From Salinisphaera sp963835375 (lineage in GTDB: Bacteria; Pseudomonadota; Gammaproteobacteria; Nevskiales; Salinisphaeraceae): a stretch of 64,000 bases of DNA. Below are positions 49,040 to 58,182 of the stretch, piece by piece. Every line of letters begins with the position of its first letter. The first letter of the stretch is position 1. The position numbers and the translations under genes are program-made. Location: assembly GCA_963835375.1 (NCBI GenBank), contig CAWIGB010000013.1, forward strand, positions 62,001-126,000, in the 5' to 3' direction. The notes below the pieces were generated by a model. The model made no database searches. It saw nothing but the letters and a program-made list of their open reading frames with translations, and was not told where the DNA came from.

Positions 49040-49232
49040 CATTCGGGGCCGCCGACGCGCTGGAGTTGTCGGACACAGGGGGCTCCAGCGCATTGCCACG
49101 GCGCGGGAATGGTCGGCAAGGCGGGACAGCACGTCGCCGAGGAGGCGATGCAACTGTTTGAAGGCATGTACACGGGCAAGGCGGCCTCGGTCTCTCATTA
49201 TGGCAAGCGAATCGTCATGATCGCCCCCTACT
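49040..49232 (+). pseudogene. Unidentified 3' gene fragment
   Basis: An open frame without a proper start encodes GMVGKAGQHVAEEAMQLFEGMYTGKAASVSHYGKRIVMIAPY and stops at TAA 49230-49232. It reads like the C-terminus of a conserved enzyme, but I cannot name the family. It lies beside the transposase fragment, so it is probably the stump of a disrupted gene. Confidence 0.3.
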
Positions 49233-49319
49233 AAGCTAGCCGGGTGCCCAGGGTTGGCACCTGAATCCGTTGCGCGACACATTGGTATCCGAAGTCGCGA
49301 ACGCTGGATTCGCCAAGAC

Positions 49320-50078
49320 TTACGTGGCGTAATCACTCCCCATGCGCTCAAGCTTGCGAAGCAGGGCCGGCCAGGCGAGCGCGCCCGCGCGGCCCAGTTG
49401 CTGGCTCTGTTTGGCCGTGGTGTCTATCGCGGCAGTGCTTGGTGCCCAGGTTTCGCCCATGGCCATGGCACGCACCTGTATTTCACATGCGCGCATAAGA
49501 AAGTGCATATAGATGAATGCCTCGCCGACGTTCTGGCCAACGGTCAGGGTGCCGTGGTTGCGTAGCATCATGATGTGCTTGTCGCCAAGATCATTAACGA
49601 GTCGTTCTCGTTCGCTCAAGTCGAGCGCTACGCCTTCATAGTCGTGATACGCAATATGCGGCAGACACAGCATGGCGGTCTGACTCAGCGGCAGGAGGCC
49701 GTCGGCGTGAGCACTGACGGCGACACCGTCGGCGGCATGCAGGTGCAGCACCGCCCCCGCTTCTTTGCGGGCCATGTGAACGGCACTGTGAATGGTGAAG
49801 CCCGCTGGATTGACGTTGTTGGTGGCACCGGGGTCCACGATCTCGCCGTGTTCATCGACCTTGACCAGCGACGAGGCGGTGATTTCGTCGAACAGCCAGC
49901 CATAGGGGTTGATCAAAAAATGATGTTCGGGACCCGGCACTCGCGCGGACAAATGCGTAAAGACGAGATCGTCCCATCCGTAGTGCGCCACCAATCGGTA
50001 GGCGGCAGCTAATTCGGTGCGCACCTGCCATTCGGCGTCCGGAAAAGCACTGTTCTCGATAGATGAAGTGGTTGTCAT
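49320..50078 (-). CDS. Class II aldolase/adducin family protein
   Basis: A 252-residue zinc-dependent aldolase-type protein (fuculose-1-phosphate aldolase fold). FTHLSARVPGPEHHFLINPYGWLFDEITASSLVKVD, GFTIHSAVHMARKEAGAVLHLHAADGVAVSA (zinc His in HLH) and MLRNHGTLTVGQNVGEAFIYMHFLMRACEIQ (third zinc His) are all present. Substrate unknown; it may split a sugar-derived intermediate made by the dehydrogenases further along. GGGAGC lies just before ATG 50078. Confidence 0.85.
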   Translation of the reverse strand: MTTTSSIENSAFPDAEWQVRTELAAAYRLVAHYGWDDLVFTHLSARVPGPEHHFLINPYGWLFDEITASSLVKVDEHGEIVDPGATNNVNPAGFTIHSAVHMARKEAGAVLHLHAADGVAVSAHADGLLPLSQTAMLCLPHIAYHDYEGVALDLSERERLVNDLGDKHIMMLRNHGTLTVGQNVGEAFIYMHFLMRACEIQVRAMAMGETWAPSTAAIDTTAKQSQQLGRAGALAWPALLRKLERMGSDYAT

Positions 50079-50473
50079 GATAGCTCCCGTTTCAGACTTG
50101 CTGAACCGGATTCGAGCTGCCTGAAATATTTTGGTGCGCTGATGTCTGAACCACGGATTGAGACATGAAATGCTGTTTCATACAAGAGCGCACTGCGGGT
50201 CAGACACAAGGGCCTGTGGATGCTGCACACCCGACCGAGCACCGCTGACTGGTAGCTAATCAGTCAGCTTTGGCAAGACACAAGGGCCCGCCGTCCACGG
50301 GCGCGCGCCGCCTCGCCCCACACCCTATATTCGGAAGGGAACGCCTGAGTACGGCAACAGGCCCTAGTTCGCAACCGGGGCATAACGGCTGTCATCTGCA
50401 ATGATAGCCGCCGGTATTCCACACCGCCTATGGCACGGAACAGCCGACGCCCGAGCCGAGCTCGGTGCGCTGT
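50079..50473. other. Intergenic region, nothing recognised
   Basis: A 395-base gap holding the promoter of the aldolase gene and the end of the EamA gene. No RNA gene or clear regulatory palindrome was found. Confidence 0.35.
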
Positions 50474-51310
50474 TCAACCCAGCGTGATCAGGGTGATCGC
50501 GACCGCGGCGGCTGCCAGCCCGAAAGCCTGCGCCGCATTCCATCGCTCGCCCAGAAACAAACGGGCCAGAAGGATAGTGACGGCGGGATAGAGTGCGGTG
50601 AGGACGGCGACAATCGACAACGGACCGCGCCCGGTCGCGGCCAGAAACAATAGATCGGCCCCGCCGCCGAACACGCCGGCCATGAGCAGCAGTGCAACGG
50701 CCGACGTATCGACACGAGTCGGACGCGGCTCTTTCAGCGCGAACGGCAGTACCAAGAGACTGGCCAAGGCGAGCCCCGGCACGAGCGGCCAGAACCCGGC
50801 GGCCGGGCCGGCGCGGTCCAGTGCGATGAACAGCACGGCGAACCCGGCGCCGCTGACCAGCCCTTCGAGCGCACCCGGGCGTGTACTGGTTTTCGCCGAT
50901 GCATCGCGATGCCACGACACCAGACCGATCGCGGGCAAGGCGAAGACGAGGCCAAAGCCGGCGAGCGACGTGAGATGCTCGCCCAGGGCAATGCCGGTAA
51001 GCGCTGGCACCACGGCGGCCACGATCGCCGACAACGGCGCCACGACGCCGATGCGCCCGACCACGAAACCGCGATACATCGCCAGCGTGCCGGCCGCACA
51101 ACCGGCACCGGCGACCAGCCCCCATCCTAACGCCGATGCCGTGAGACCGGGGCGTGCTTCGACCGTAACGGCGATCACCGCCATGACAAGGGCAAGCAAT
51201 TGGACGAACAGCGCGACGATGCCGGCGCCCAGTCGCCGCCCGCCGACGCCGGCGGCAAAATCGCTCGCGCCGTAGGCCAGTGCGGCCAGCAAACCGAAGA
51301 CAACAGCCAT
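50474..51310 (-). CDS. EamA/DMT-family transporter
   Basis: A 278-residue membrane protein with ten hydrophobic segments in two EamA halves (MAVVFGLLAALAYGASDFAAGVGGRRLGAGIVALFVQLLALVMAVIAV; VAVLTALYPAVTILLARLFLGERW). Such proteins export metabolites or amino acids. Intact. Same strand as the RpiR gene 100 bases upstream. Its 3' end is duplicated at 48607. Confidence 0.87.
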   Translation of the reverse strand: MAVVFGLLAALAYGASDFAAGVGGRRLGAGIVALFVQLLALVMAVIAVTVEARPGLTASALGWGLVAGAGCAAGTLAMYRGFVVGRIGVVAPLSAIVAAVVPALTGIALGEHLTSLAGFGLVFALPAIGLVSWHRDASAKTSTRPGALEGLVSGAGFAVLFIALDRAGPAAGFWPLVPGLALASLLVLPFALKEPRPTRVDTSAVALLLMAGVFGGGADLLFLAATGRGPLSIVAVLTALYPAVTILLARLFLGERWNAAQAFGLAAAAVAITLITLG

Positions 51311-51411
51311 TCGCGCGGCCTCGTCGATGAGATCTGAGCGCGAACGGTACCAGAACGCCAGACGCGGCTATCCGCGCATCGACCCGCGCCGCCCCGCCCC
51401 CCATGCGAAAT

Positions 51412-52263
51412 TCATCGGGGCGGCATTTCCTCGTCGTTGAGGCTCAGCCCGACGGCCACCGTCAGCGCCTGGGCCAGACACATCGAGGCGGTCAGCGATC
51501 GGAAATTGTGCATCTCCGCATCGTGGACTTCGAGGCAGACCGTGGCGTGGGCCGCCACCGGGCTGAGCGGGCTGTCGGTGAGGACCACCACCGGCGTGCC
51601 CTGCTCGGTGGCATGGCGGATGGTTTCGGCGGTTTCCTCGGCGTAGGGATGAAACGATACGGCGAACAACACGTCGTCCGGGCGCACGCGCGCGGTCTGT
51701 TGCGCCAGCATGCCGCCGAGGCCGTCCAGCAGACAGGCGTTGGCCTGGATCTGGCTCAGCGCATAAGCCATGTAGGTGACGATCGGAAACGAACGACGAT
51801 GCCCGCACAGGTAGATGCATTCCGCGCCGGCCATGACCTGCGCGGCCGCCGCCAGGCCTTCGGCATCGATCTCATCGGCGAGGTGATCGAGCGCCATGCG
51901 ATTGGCCTGGCAGAACTGGCGCAACACGCCATGCGGAGTGAGCGCCTGGGTATCGCTCTCCTCTTCGCGCCGCAACCGACGCAGGCGCTCGCTGTAGCTC
52001 GACGCGGTTTCGGCCAGCCGCGTCTGGTATACCCGTTGCAGTTCGGAGAAGCCGGAATAGCCGAACGCCTTGGCGAACCGGATGATCGCCGAGGGTTGCA
52101 CCCCGGCCCGATCGGCGATCACGGCGGTGGTCTCTAGCGCCATGTCGTTGGGGTGGTCGACCGCGAACTGGGCGATCTGCTGCAGCCGCTTACTCAGGTT
52201 CTTGTACTCGGCCAGTATCCGGCGCTGCAGCTCGGACGGCGTTTCCGGTGCCTCTTCTGTCAT
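51412..52263 (-). CDS. MurR/RpiR-family transcriptional regulator
   Basis: A 283-residue regulator. The N-terminal HTH-6 domain contains LAEYKNLSKRLQQIAQFAVDHPNDMALETTAVIADRAGVQPSAIIRFAKAFGYSGFSELQ. The C-terminal SIS sugar-phosphate isomerase-like domain contains AECIYLCGHRRSFPIVTYMAYAL and DDVLFAVSFHPYAEETAETIRHATEQGTPVVVLTDSPLSPVA. It probably responds to a sugar phosphate or inositol derivative. Likely targets are the aldolase, ABC and dehydrogenase genes nearby, and itself. Confidence 0.9.
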   Translation of the reverse strand: MTEEAPETPSELQRRILAEYKNLSKRLQQIAQFAVDHPNDMALETTAVIADRAGVQPSAIIRFAKAFGYSGFSELQRVYQTRLAETASSYSERLRRLRREEESDTQALTPHGVLRQFCQANRMALDHLADEIDAEGLAAAAQVMAGAECIYLCGHRRSFPIVTYMAYALSQIQANACLLDGLGGMLAQQTARVRPDDVLFAVSFHPYAEETAETIRHATEQGTPVVVLTDSPLSPVAAHATVCLEVHDAEMHNFRSLTASMCLAQALTVAVGLSLNDEEMPPR

Positions 52264-52325
52264 GACTGGGTCTGTATCCTCGTGTCGGTCGGTAGCGCGC
52301 GGTCGGCGCGGGGCCCCTGTGGGCC

Positions 52326-52343
52326 TTTATTTTCTGAAATAAA
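52326..52343. promoter_or_regulatory. Palindromic operator upstream of the RpiR gene
   Basis: TTTATTT-TCTG-AAATAAA is a perfect seven-base inverted repeat 63 bases upstream of the RpiR start, in an AT-rich stretch (52264-52523). An autoregulatory site is the simplest reading. Confidence 0.45.
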
Positions 52344-52523
52344 CGCATCACGAATCAAATAATCGTTCCATTCAAGTCGCAGCGGGCGTCTGGATCCGGT
52401 TTCGTGACAAACCGAATACTTCGGTTTTATATGCGTATTCCTCCAAGCGCCGGGCCACGCGAACTGGCATTTTCATATCAATGCCCCGCCGCTGCGTATT
52501 TTTCATTTCGTGGCGCGATAACG

Positions 52524-53534
52524 TTATATATTCCACGGCGTGACGATCACCGCGCGGCTGGCATCGCTTTCAGCGGCGCGGCCGTGCCGACGGAAATACA
52601 GCAGATGGCGGATCGCGCGGGCTGCATCGGCCTGCAGATCGTGGTCGACCACCGCGTCGATGCGTCCGGCCCGAAGCAGGCCGCGGTTTTCGTCGTCGAG
52701 ATCGTGGCCGACAAAGGCCACATCCCGGTCGCCGGCTTCATCCAGCGCACGCAGCACGCCGCGATTGCCACCGCCCATACTGTAGATGCCGGCGATCGGG
52801 CCGCGCTTCGCACGCTCGGCCCGGACGAGTTCGTAGGTCGCCTGGTCGAGGCCATAGCCCCCATCGACGACGGTCACTTCAACGCGCGGACAACGCGAGG
52901 CCATGAAATCGGCAAAGCCCTGCCAGCGATCGTTTTCGCCGTGAAAACCCCGGCTGCCGAGATTGGCCAGCACCACCCCGCCGCCCTGGCCGAGGAAACG
53001 CGACAACAGAAAGGCCGCGGTCCGCCCGGCCGCTGCGTTGTCGATGCCGACATAGGCGATACGGCCCTCGGCGCGAATATCGGTGACGAAGGTGACGACT
53101 GGAATGCCGCGTGCCGCCAGCGACTCCACCGCCGCGACGACGGCGGGATGCGCGGGGGCCTTGAGCACGACGCCGTGCGTGGTCCTGGGTTCGAAGGCAC
53201 GCAGACGCGCGGCGATGCGCTCCGGGCTCATCCGTTCGTCGGCGTGGAAACGCGGGGCGATACGCAGCGGCGCCATGGCCGCCGCTGCGGCGACGAAAGC
53301 ACGCCGGACGGCCTGGCTGAAGCGCTCGGGACTGTTGAGCAGTACCTCGAAGGTCAGGCCAAGACCGGCCGGGATGCCGGCCTCGGCCTGTTCCTCGAGT
53401 TCGCGAACGGCCGCATCGACGCGGCGCTGCGTCTGCTCGTGGACATGCGCCCGACCATGGCGCACCCGATCCACCGTCGCCGCGCTCACACCCGCCTGGG
53501 CGGCGATCTGCTTGATGGTGAACCGATGCGCCAT
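52524..53534 (-). CDS. LacI-family transcriptional regulator
   Basis: About 336 residues. The N-terminal LacI helix-turn-helix and hinge (FTIKQIAAQAGVSAATVDRVRHGRAHVHEQTQRRVDAAVREL) are followed by a periplasmic-binding-type sensor domain (RGIPVVTFVTDIRAEGRIAYVGIDNAAAGRTAAFLLSRFLGQGG, GIYSMGGGNRGVLRALDEAG, VDHDLQADAARAIRHLL). The variant HTH is of the kind tied to sugar/inositol clusters. ATG 53534 is preferred; a TTG at 53549 is in frame. GTTAACGCTAAC near 53555 is a small palindrome just upstream. Confidence 0.88.
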   Translation of the reverse strand: MAHRFTIKQIAAQAGVSAATVDRVRHGRAHVHEQTQRRVDAAVRELEEQAEAGIPAGLGLTFEVLLNSPERFSQAVRRAFVAAAAAMAPLRIAPRFHADERMSPERIAARLRAFEPRTTHGVVLKAPAHPAVVAAVESLAARGIPVVTFVTDIRAEGRIAYVGIDNAAAGRTAAFLLSRFLGQGGGVVLANLGSRGFHGENDRWQGFADFMASRCPRVEVTVVDGGYGLDQATYELVRAERAKRGPIAGIYSMGGGNRGVLRALDEAGDRDVAFVGHDLDDENRGLLRAGRIDAVVDHDLQADAARAIRHLLYFRRHGRAAESDASRAVIVTPWNI

Positions 53535-53570
53535 GAGCTGATCGGCCAACGCGGTTAGCGTTAACAGGCC

Positions 53571-54770
53571 CTAATCTGCCTGCCGACGTTCGAGCTGGGC
53601 GACGAGCTCGGCCTCGAACGCGGCTGCATCGAGTTGTTCGCCGACCGCGCGTATCAGTAGTTCGCACTGGGTTTCGGGCGCCAGTCCGGCGGTGGGCTGG
53701 TCGCGATCGAGATTGGTGGGAAAACCGTAGCCTTCGGCCGTGGCCTTGGCGGCACGCACGACGGTGTCGTGGTTGCTGTTGCGCTCGCGCTGGCACAGTT
53801 CGGCGTAGATTGCCCGGCACATCCGCGCGCGATCGAGCATGCCCATGGCGCGGCCGAAAGCCGAGGAGATCTGCAGCAGATTGGCCATCCGGCGGATATC
53901 GGCCGAGCGATTGCTACCGGCGGCATGGAACAGCGCGGGGTTGAAGAACACGGCATCCCCGGCCGCGAGCGGCAGCTGGACGTGGTGCTCGGTGAAGTAG
54001 CGCTGGAATTCGGGCCGGCCGGTGGCGAGAAAACCCAGCTCGTAGCGCTGAGAGTACGGCAGATACAGTGTTGGCCCGCTTTCCACCGGCATATCGCAAT
54101 GGGCAACGGCGCCCTGCAGCGTCAACTGCGAGGCAAAGCGATGGATATGCGCCGGGAAACGCTCGGCCTGTTCGGTCGACATGAATCCCAGATGATAGTC
54201 GCGGTGCGCGCTCTGGGCATCGCCGCCCGGGTTCACCACATTCAGATCGGAGGTGACCTGGTACATGGGTCCGAGCCAGGCCTCGCTGATCAGTTCGATC
54301 ACCGGGTTGGCATAGTAGTCGACATAGGCCGCGGGATCGCGCTCGGCCAGTTTCTGCTGCACGCGCCATACCCGATCGTTGGCGCCCGGCTTGGCGAAAT
54401 GATCGCCGCCGGCCGTGCCGGCCGCATGCTGCTCGGCAATCATCTGCTGGAAACACGCGGTGGTTTCGTCGAGGCTCCGGGCGTCGAAGGCGCCGCTGAA
54501 CACGACGATGCCGGGGCCGTCGAGCATCGCTTCGGCCAGTTCGGCCTGCAGATCGGCACGGGCTTCGGCGTTGAGTGTGGCGATATTGCGGCCGTCGTAG
54601 ACCGGCACATTCTGTTCGATGCGCTCGGCCAGGGGATAGTCTTCGGGCCGCGTGGTGCGTCCGAGGCTGGCCACGAAATCCTCGAGCTTGCAGTCCTCGG
54701 CGTGCAGCCAGACACGGTCGGCTGGGGTGGTCTTGGTTTTAGCGTTGTGATTGTTGTCGTGGGCCAGCAT
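53571..54770 (-). CDS. Phytanoyl-CoA dioxygenase (PhyH) family protein
   Basis: A 399-residue Fe(II)/2-oxoglutarate oxygenase-like protein. The iron triad appears as SAHRDYHLGFMS (His, Asp) and the distal His in NPALFHAAGSNRSADIRRMANLLQIS, where the Arg of RSADIRRM would hold 2-oxoglutarate. DGPGIVVFSGAFDARSLDETTACFQQMI is the family start region. AGGAGGAGCGCC immediately precedes ATG 54770. It lies in the carbohydrate region next to a LacI regulator; substrate unknown. Confidence 0.8.
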   Translation of the reverse strand: MLAHDNNHNAKTKTTPADRVWLHAEDCKLEDFVASLGRTTRPEDYPLAERIEQNVPVYDGRNIATLNAEARADLQAELAEAMLDGPGIVVFSGAFDARSLDETTACFQQMIAEQHAAGTAGGDHFAKPGANDRVWRVQQKLAERDPAAYVDYYANPVIELISEAWLGPMYQVTSDLNVVNPGGDAQSAHRDYHLGFMSTEQAERFPAHIHRFASQLTLQGAVAHCDMPVESGPTLYLPYSQRYELGFLATGRPEFQRYFTEHHVQLPLAAGDAVFFNPALFHAAGSNRSADIRRMANLLQISSAFGRAMGMLDRARMCRAIYAELCQRERNSNHDTVVRAAKATAEGYGFPTNLDRDQPTAGLAPETQCELLIRAVGEQLDAAAFEAELVAQLERRQAD

Positions 54771-54903
54771 GGCGCTCCTCCTGTTTTCGCGGGGTTCGAG
54801 TCGATGTCGTGGTTTGATTATTCGAGCCCGGCCCGGTCCGCGACAACGCGAAAAACCATCAAAAACACCTCAGGGCCAATTTGTTTATTTGAAGACGGTT
54901 TTA

Positions 54904-55006
54904 TCCACAGATTAGGCGGATTACACAGATGCGAGGAAAACGACAGTCACACTTTTACGATAATTTATCTATTCTTGAAATCCGTGTTATCCGCGTAATC
55001 TGTGGA
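54904..55006. repeat. Dispersed intergenic inverted repeat, TCC(A/G)CAGAT family, copy b
   Basis: Left arm 54904-54930 begins TCCACAGATTA and ends TTACACAGAT. Right arm 54980-55006 mirrors it with ATCCGTG, GTAATCTGTGGA. This is the cleanest of the three copies in the window. It sits in the 497-base gap 54771-55267 with two GTCGGATTA hairpins. Confidence 0.65.
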
Positions 55007-55046
55007 TGAGCCGAAGAACGACGCCACATACGACGATTTTGCGTAG

Positions 55047-55077
55047 GTCGGATTAGGTGCTTGCACCGTAATCCGAC
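55047..55077. repeat. GTCGGATTA palindromic repeat, copy 2
   Basis: GTCGGATTA, inner stem GGTGC-TT-GCACC, one unpaired G, TAATCCGAC. The inner stem differs in sequence from copy 1 but still pairs, and the unpaired G is at the same place. Confidence 0.7.
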
Positions 55078-55122
55078 GGGAATCGCCACGGGGCCCGATA
55101 GGTCCGGCGATCGGTCTGAGCA

Positions 55123-55150
55123 TTGGATTACGCGCGTTGCGCTAATCCAA
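55123..55150. repeat. GTCGGATTA palindromic repeat, copy 3 (opposite orientation)
   Basis: TTGGATTA, one unpaired C, inner stem GCGC-GTT-GCGC, TAATCCAA. The unpaired base is on the left, so it is the reverse complement orientation of copies 1 and 2, with a compensating C-to-T/G-to-A change in both arms. Confidence 0.65.
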
Positions 55151-55267
55151 CCTAAGGCTGGCGGCTCGTACCATGCTTTCGGAAGAATTGGCCATTTTCT
55201 GCAAAGGCTTCTACCAGGCCGAGAGAAACCAACCTGTAGGACGCCATAAAAGCGCCCTACTACCGGA

Positions 55268-56050
55268 TCAGCGTTGCATTTCATGCTCGAGGGCATCGAG
55301 CCCGGCGCCGCCTGCCATCTGGAAGATCAGGTCTTCCAGCGACAGATCCTTGCGCGGTGCATCCAGATCCATCTGGCCTCGGCTCAACACGATGAAGTGG
55401 TCGCCGACGAGGTAGGCATGGTGCGGGTTATGCGTGATGAAGATCACGCCCACGCCGTGTTCGCGTGCGGCCGAGGCGATGTACTTGAGTACGAGGCCGG
55501 ACTGATGCACGCCGAGCGCCGCGGTGGGCTCGTCGAGAATCAGCACGCGGGCGCCGAAATGAATCGCGCGGGCGATGGCCACGACCTGTTTCTGGCCGCC
55601 GGACAGCGTGCCGACATGCTGTTCCAGATCTTCGAGCTCGATACCCATCCGGCGCAGGGCCTCGTCGGTCTCGGACCACATGGTGCTCCGGTCCATGCGC
55701 GTGAACGGCCAGACGCCGTTGGTGAGTTCCGAGCCGAGGAAGAAGTTGCGCCAGACCGGCATCAGCGGCACCAGAGCCAGGTTCTGGTACACGGCGGCGA
55801 TGCCCAGATCCAGCGCCTCGCGCGGCGAGCCGAACTTCATCGGCTTGCCGTCGACCCGGTACTCGCCGGAGGAATGCTCGGTGAGCCCGGCGATCACGCT
55901 GATCAAGGTGGACTTGCCCGCGCCGTTGTCGCCGAGGATGCAGGTGACTTCACCCTGGTTGACCTTGAAGCTGACGTCGGCCAGTGCGTGCACGTTGCCG
56001 TAGTTCTTGCCGACGCCTTCGAGTTCGATGATGGCGGTTTCGTCGGTCAT
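55268..56050 (-). CDS. Sugar ABC transporter ATP-binding protein
   Basis: A 260-residue single-domain ATPase of the ribose/fructose/inositol importer class (FrcA-like). Walker A CILGDNGAGKSTLISVIAGL, Q-loop AVYQNLALVPLMPVWRNFFLG, signature GTLSGGQKQVVAIARAI, Walker B VLILDEPTAALGVHQS and H-loop VIFITHNPHHAYLVGDHF are all present. Four bases separate it from the permease stop. Unlike RbsA-type proteins it has one ATPase domain, so it would act as a homodimer. Confidence 0.92.
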   Translation of the reverse strand: MTDETAIIELEGVGKNYGNVHALADVSFKVNQGEVTCILGDNGAGKSTLISVIAGLTEHSSGEYRVDGKPMKFGSPREALDLGIAAVYQNLALVPLMPVWRNFFLGSELTNGVWPFTRMDRSTMWSETDEALRRMGIELEDLEQHVGTLSGGQKQVVAIARAIHFGARVLILDEPTAALGVHQSGLVLKYIASAAREHGVGVIFITHNPHHAYLVGDHFIVLSRGQMDLDAPRKDLSLEDLIFQMAGGAGLDALEHEMQR

Positions 56051-56054
56051 CTCA

Positions 56055-57143
56055 TTACCCCTGCGATGCGCGAACGCGGATCCACGTATTGACCACGGTG
56101 GCCATCAGCAGCATCGCGCCCACGAAAAACATGAACCAGTCGGAATCCCAGCCGGCATAGATCACGCCTTCCGTGGTCATGCCGAAGATGAAGGCGCCGA
56201 GCGCGGAGCCCACCGCCGAGCCGTAGCCGCCAGTGAGCAGACAGCCGCCAACCACCGAGGCCGCGATATAGAGCAGCTCGTTGCCGACGCCGGCACCGGA
56301 CTGCACGGTGTTGTAGGCGAACAGCATGTGCATCGCGAGGAACCACACGCAGAAACCCACGCCCATGAACAGGGCGATCTTCATGGCGCGTACCGGCACG
56401 CCCACCGCGCGAGCGGCATCCGGGTCGCCGCCGACGGCGAAGATCCAGTTGCCGACCTTGGTGCGCAGCAGCAGCCAGGTCGCGATCAGCACCAGCAGAA
56501 TCCAGTAGACGATGGCGATACTGAGATCAAAATCGCCGATCGGGATGTCCGAGGCGAACACGGCATGCGCCGAGGCAAAGCCGGGCATCGAGCTGATATC
56601 GCCGGTTGCCACGCCGCCGGTGATCAGCTTGGTGAGCGCGATGTTCAGACCCTGCAGCATGAGGAACGTCGACAACGTCACCAGAAAACTGTGCAGCTTG
56701 GTCTTGATCAGCAACCAGCCGTTCAATGCGCCGAGCGCAAGGGAAAACACCAGGGCGAAGGCCACGCCGGCCCAGATATTGCCGCCGATCTGAGTGGCGA
56801 ACATCGAGGCCGCCAGCGAGGAACTGATCACGGCCACGCCGGCGGTCAGGTCGAACTCGCCGCCGATCATCAACAGCGATACGCCGACCGCGGGAATGCC
56901 GAGAATGGCGGCCTGGTAGAGCACCGTCGAGAACGCCGGCATGGTGCGGAATGGCGGCGCGACGATGCAGAACAGCACGAACACGAGGATGGCCCCGCCG
57001 AGCGCCCCGGCCTCCGGCCGCTTGAGAACTTTCTTCCAGGCCGGGTCCTTGGAAATGCGTTGCTTGTTTTGCTTGGGGGGAGCGCTGGCGTCGTCGAGCG
57101 TCGAGCCGCTGCGCAGTGCGTCGTCGTCCATGGTAGCTGCCAT
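56055..57143 (-). CDS. Sugar ABC transporter permease
   Basis: About 362 residues of the RbsC/FrcB (BPD_transp_2) type. LFCIVAPPFRTMPAFSTVLYQAAILGIPAVGVSLLMIGGEFDLTAGVAVISSSL is the conserved early helix pair; ALVFSLALGALNGWLLIKTKLHSFLVTLSTFLMLQGLN and GNELLYIAASVVGGCLLTGGYGSAVGSALGAFIFGMTTEGVIYAGW follow. ATG 57143 is chosen because GGAGG lies 7 bases upstream; the frame is open to 57191. Confidence 0.92.
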   Translation of the reverse strand: MAATMDDDALRSGSTLDDASAPPKQNKQRISKDPAWKKVLKRPEAGALGGAILVFVLFCIVAPPFRTMPAFSTVLYQAAILGIPAVGVSLLMIGGEFDLTAGVAVISSSLAASMFATQIGGNIWAGVAFALVFSLALGALNGWLLIKTKLHSFLVTLSTFLMLQGLNIALTKLITGGVATGDISSMPGFASAHAVFASDIPIGDFDLSIAIVYWILLVLIATWLLLRTKVGNWIFAVGGDPDAARAVGVPVRAMKIALFMGVGFCVWFLAMHMLFAYNTVQSGAGVGNELLYIAASVVGGCLLTGGYGSAVGSALGAFIFGMTTEGVIYAGWDSDWFMFFVGAMLLMATVVNTWIRVRASQG

Positions 57144-57207
57144 AGGTTGGTCCTCCGAGAGTGGCCCGGCGACGGACGCCGCCGGGCGCACGAGTCTTGC
57201 TCGCGGG

Positions 57208-58182
57208 TTACCGCGTACCGCGCTCGACGTACTTCATGACCTTGTCGATGTTGTCCTGGGTCACGAAAGCCGGCCCGGTGAGCACGGCATTGCCGCCGCC
57301 GAGCGTGTCGCCGTTGGTGAGATTGAGATACAACAGATCAACGGCTTCATAACCCTGCAGCCAGGGCTGTTGGTCCACCGCCCACTTGACCTTGCCTTCC
57401 TTGACCAGCTTCGCGGTGCGCGGGTTGAGGTCGAAGGTCACGACATCGGCCTTGCTGTGGGCCTTCTTGGCTGCATCGACCGCGACCGGGGCAAACGGCG
57501 CGCCCAAGGTGACGACGGTGTCGATCTGCGGGTCCTGCATGAGCTTGGCCATGATGCGCGAGCGCGCCTTGCTCATGTCGTAGCCTTCCAGGTAGAGCGT
57601 TTCCGACTTGCCCTTGAACGTATCGGCCACGCCCTTGCAGCGGGCGGCCAACTGTACGGCGCCCTGCTGTTGGTCGACGCAGAGTTCGCTCTTGGCGCCC
57701 TCTTCGTTCAGGCGCTTGCCGATGGCCTGGCCGGCCAGCGTTTCATCCTGTCCCACATACATGGGAATGCCCATCGACTTCCAGCTGGAAAAGCCGGAGT
57801 TGACGCCGACGACCGGAATACCGTCTTTCAGCGCCTGCTGGACCAGCGGCTTCATCGCGTCGGGGAAAGCGAGGGTGAGCGCAATACCGTCGACGTGCTG
57901 GGTGATGACGTTCTGAAGCTTCGCGGCCTGCTTGTCCGGCGAGTCGCCGTGCAGATAAATCAGGTCGACGTTGTCTTTCTTCGCTGCCGCAGTCGCGCCC
58001 TTGCGCACCAGATCCCAGAACGTGTCGCCCGCCTGAGCGTGGGTGATGAGCGCTATCTTGTAATGCTGGCCATTCTGGTCGGCCGCGGATGCAATACCGG
58101 CCGTGCCGAGCGCGGCCAGACCGAGTACCAGAGCGGACGCGATCAGGCGCTTGCGCCCTCGGCCATTGGTGAACAATCGCAT
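57208..58182 (-). CDS. Sugar ABC transporter periplasmic substrate-binding protein
   Basis: A 324-residue protein. The signal peptide (KRLIASALVLGLAALGTAGIASAA) is followed by a Peripla_BP_4 domain: YKIALITHAQAGDTFWDLVRKGATAAAKKDNVDLIYLHGDSPDKQAAKLQNVITQHVDGIALTLAFPDAMKPLVQQALKDGIPVVGVNSG. This class binds ribose, xylose, inositol and similar compounds. GGAGGAG lies 7 bases before ATG 58182. First gene of the importer operon. Confidence 0.92.
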   Translation of the reverse strand: MRLFTNGRGRKRLIASALVLGLAALGTAGIASAADQNGQHYKIALITHAQAGDTFWDLVRKGATAAAKKDNVDLIYLHGDSPDKQAAKLQNVITQHVDGIALTLAFPDAMKPLVQQALKDGIPVVGVNSGFSSWKSMGIPMYVGQDETLAGQAIGKRLNEEGAKSELCVDQQQGAVQLAARCKGVADTFKGKSETLYLEGYDMSKARSRIMAKLMQDPQIDTVVTLGAPFAPVAVDAAKKAHSKADVVTFDLNPRTAKLVKEGKVKWAVDQQPWLQGYEAVDLLYLNLTNGDTLGGGNAVLTGPAFVTQDNIDKVMKYVERGTR

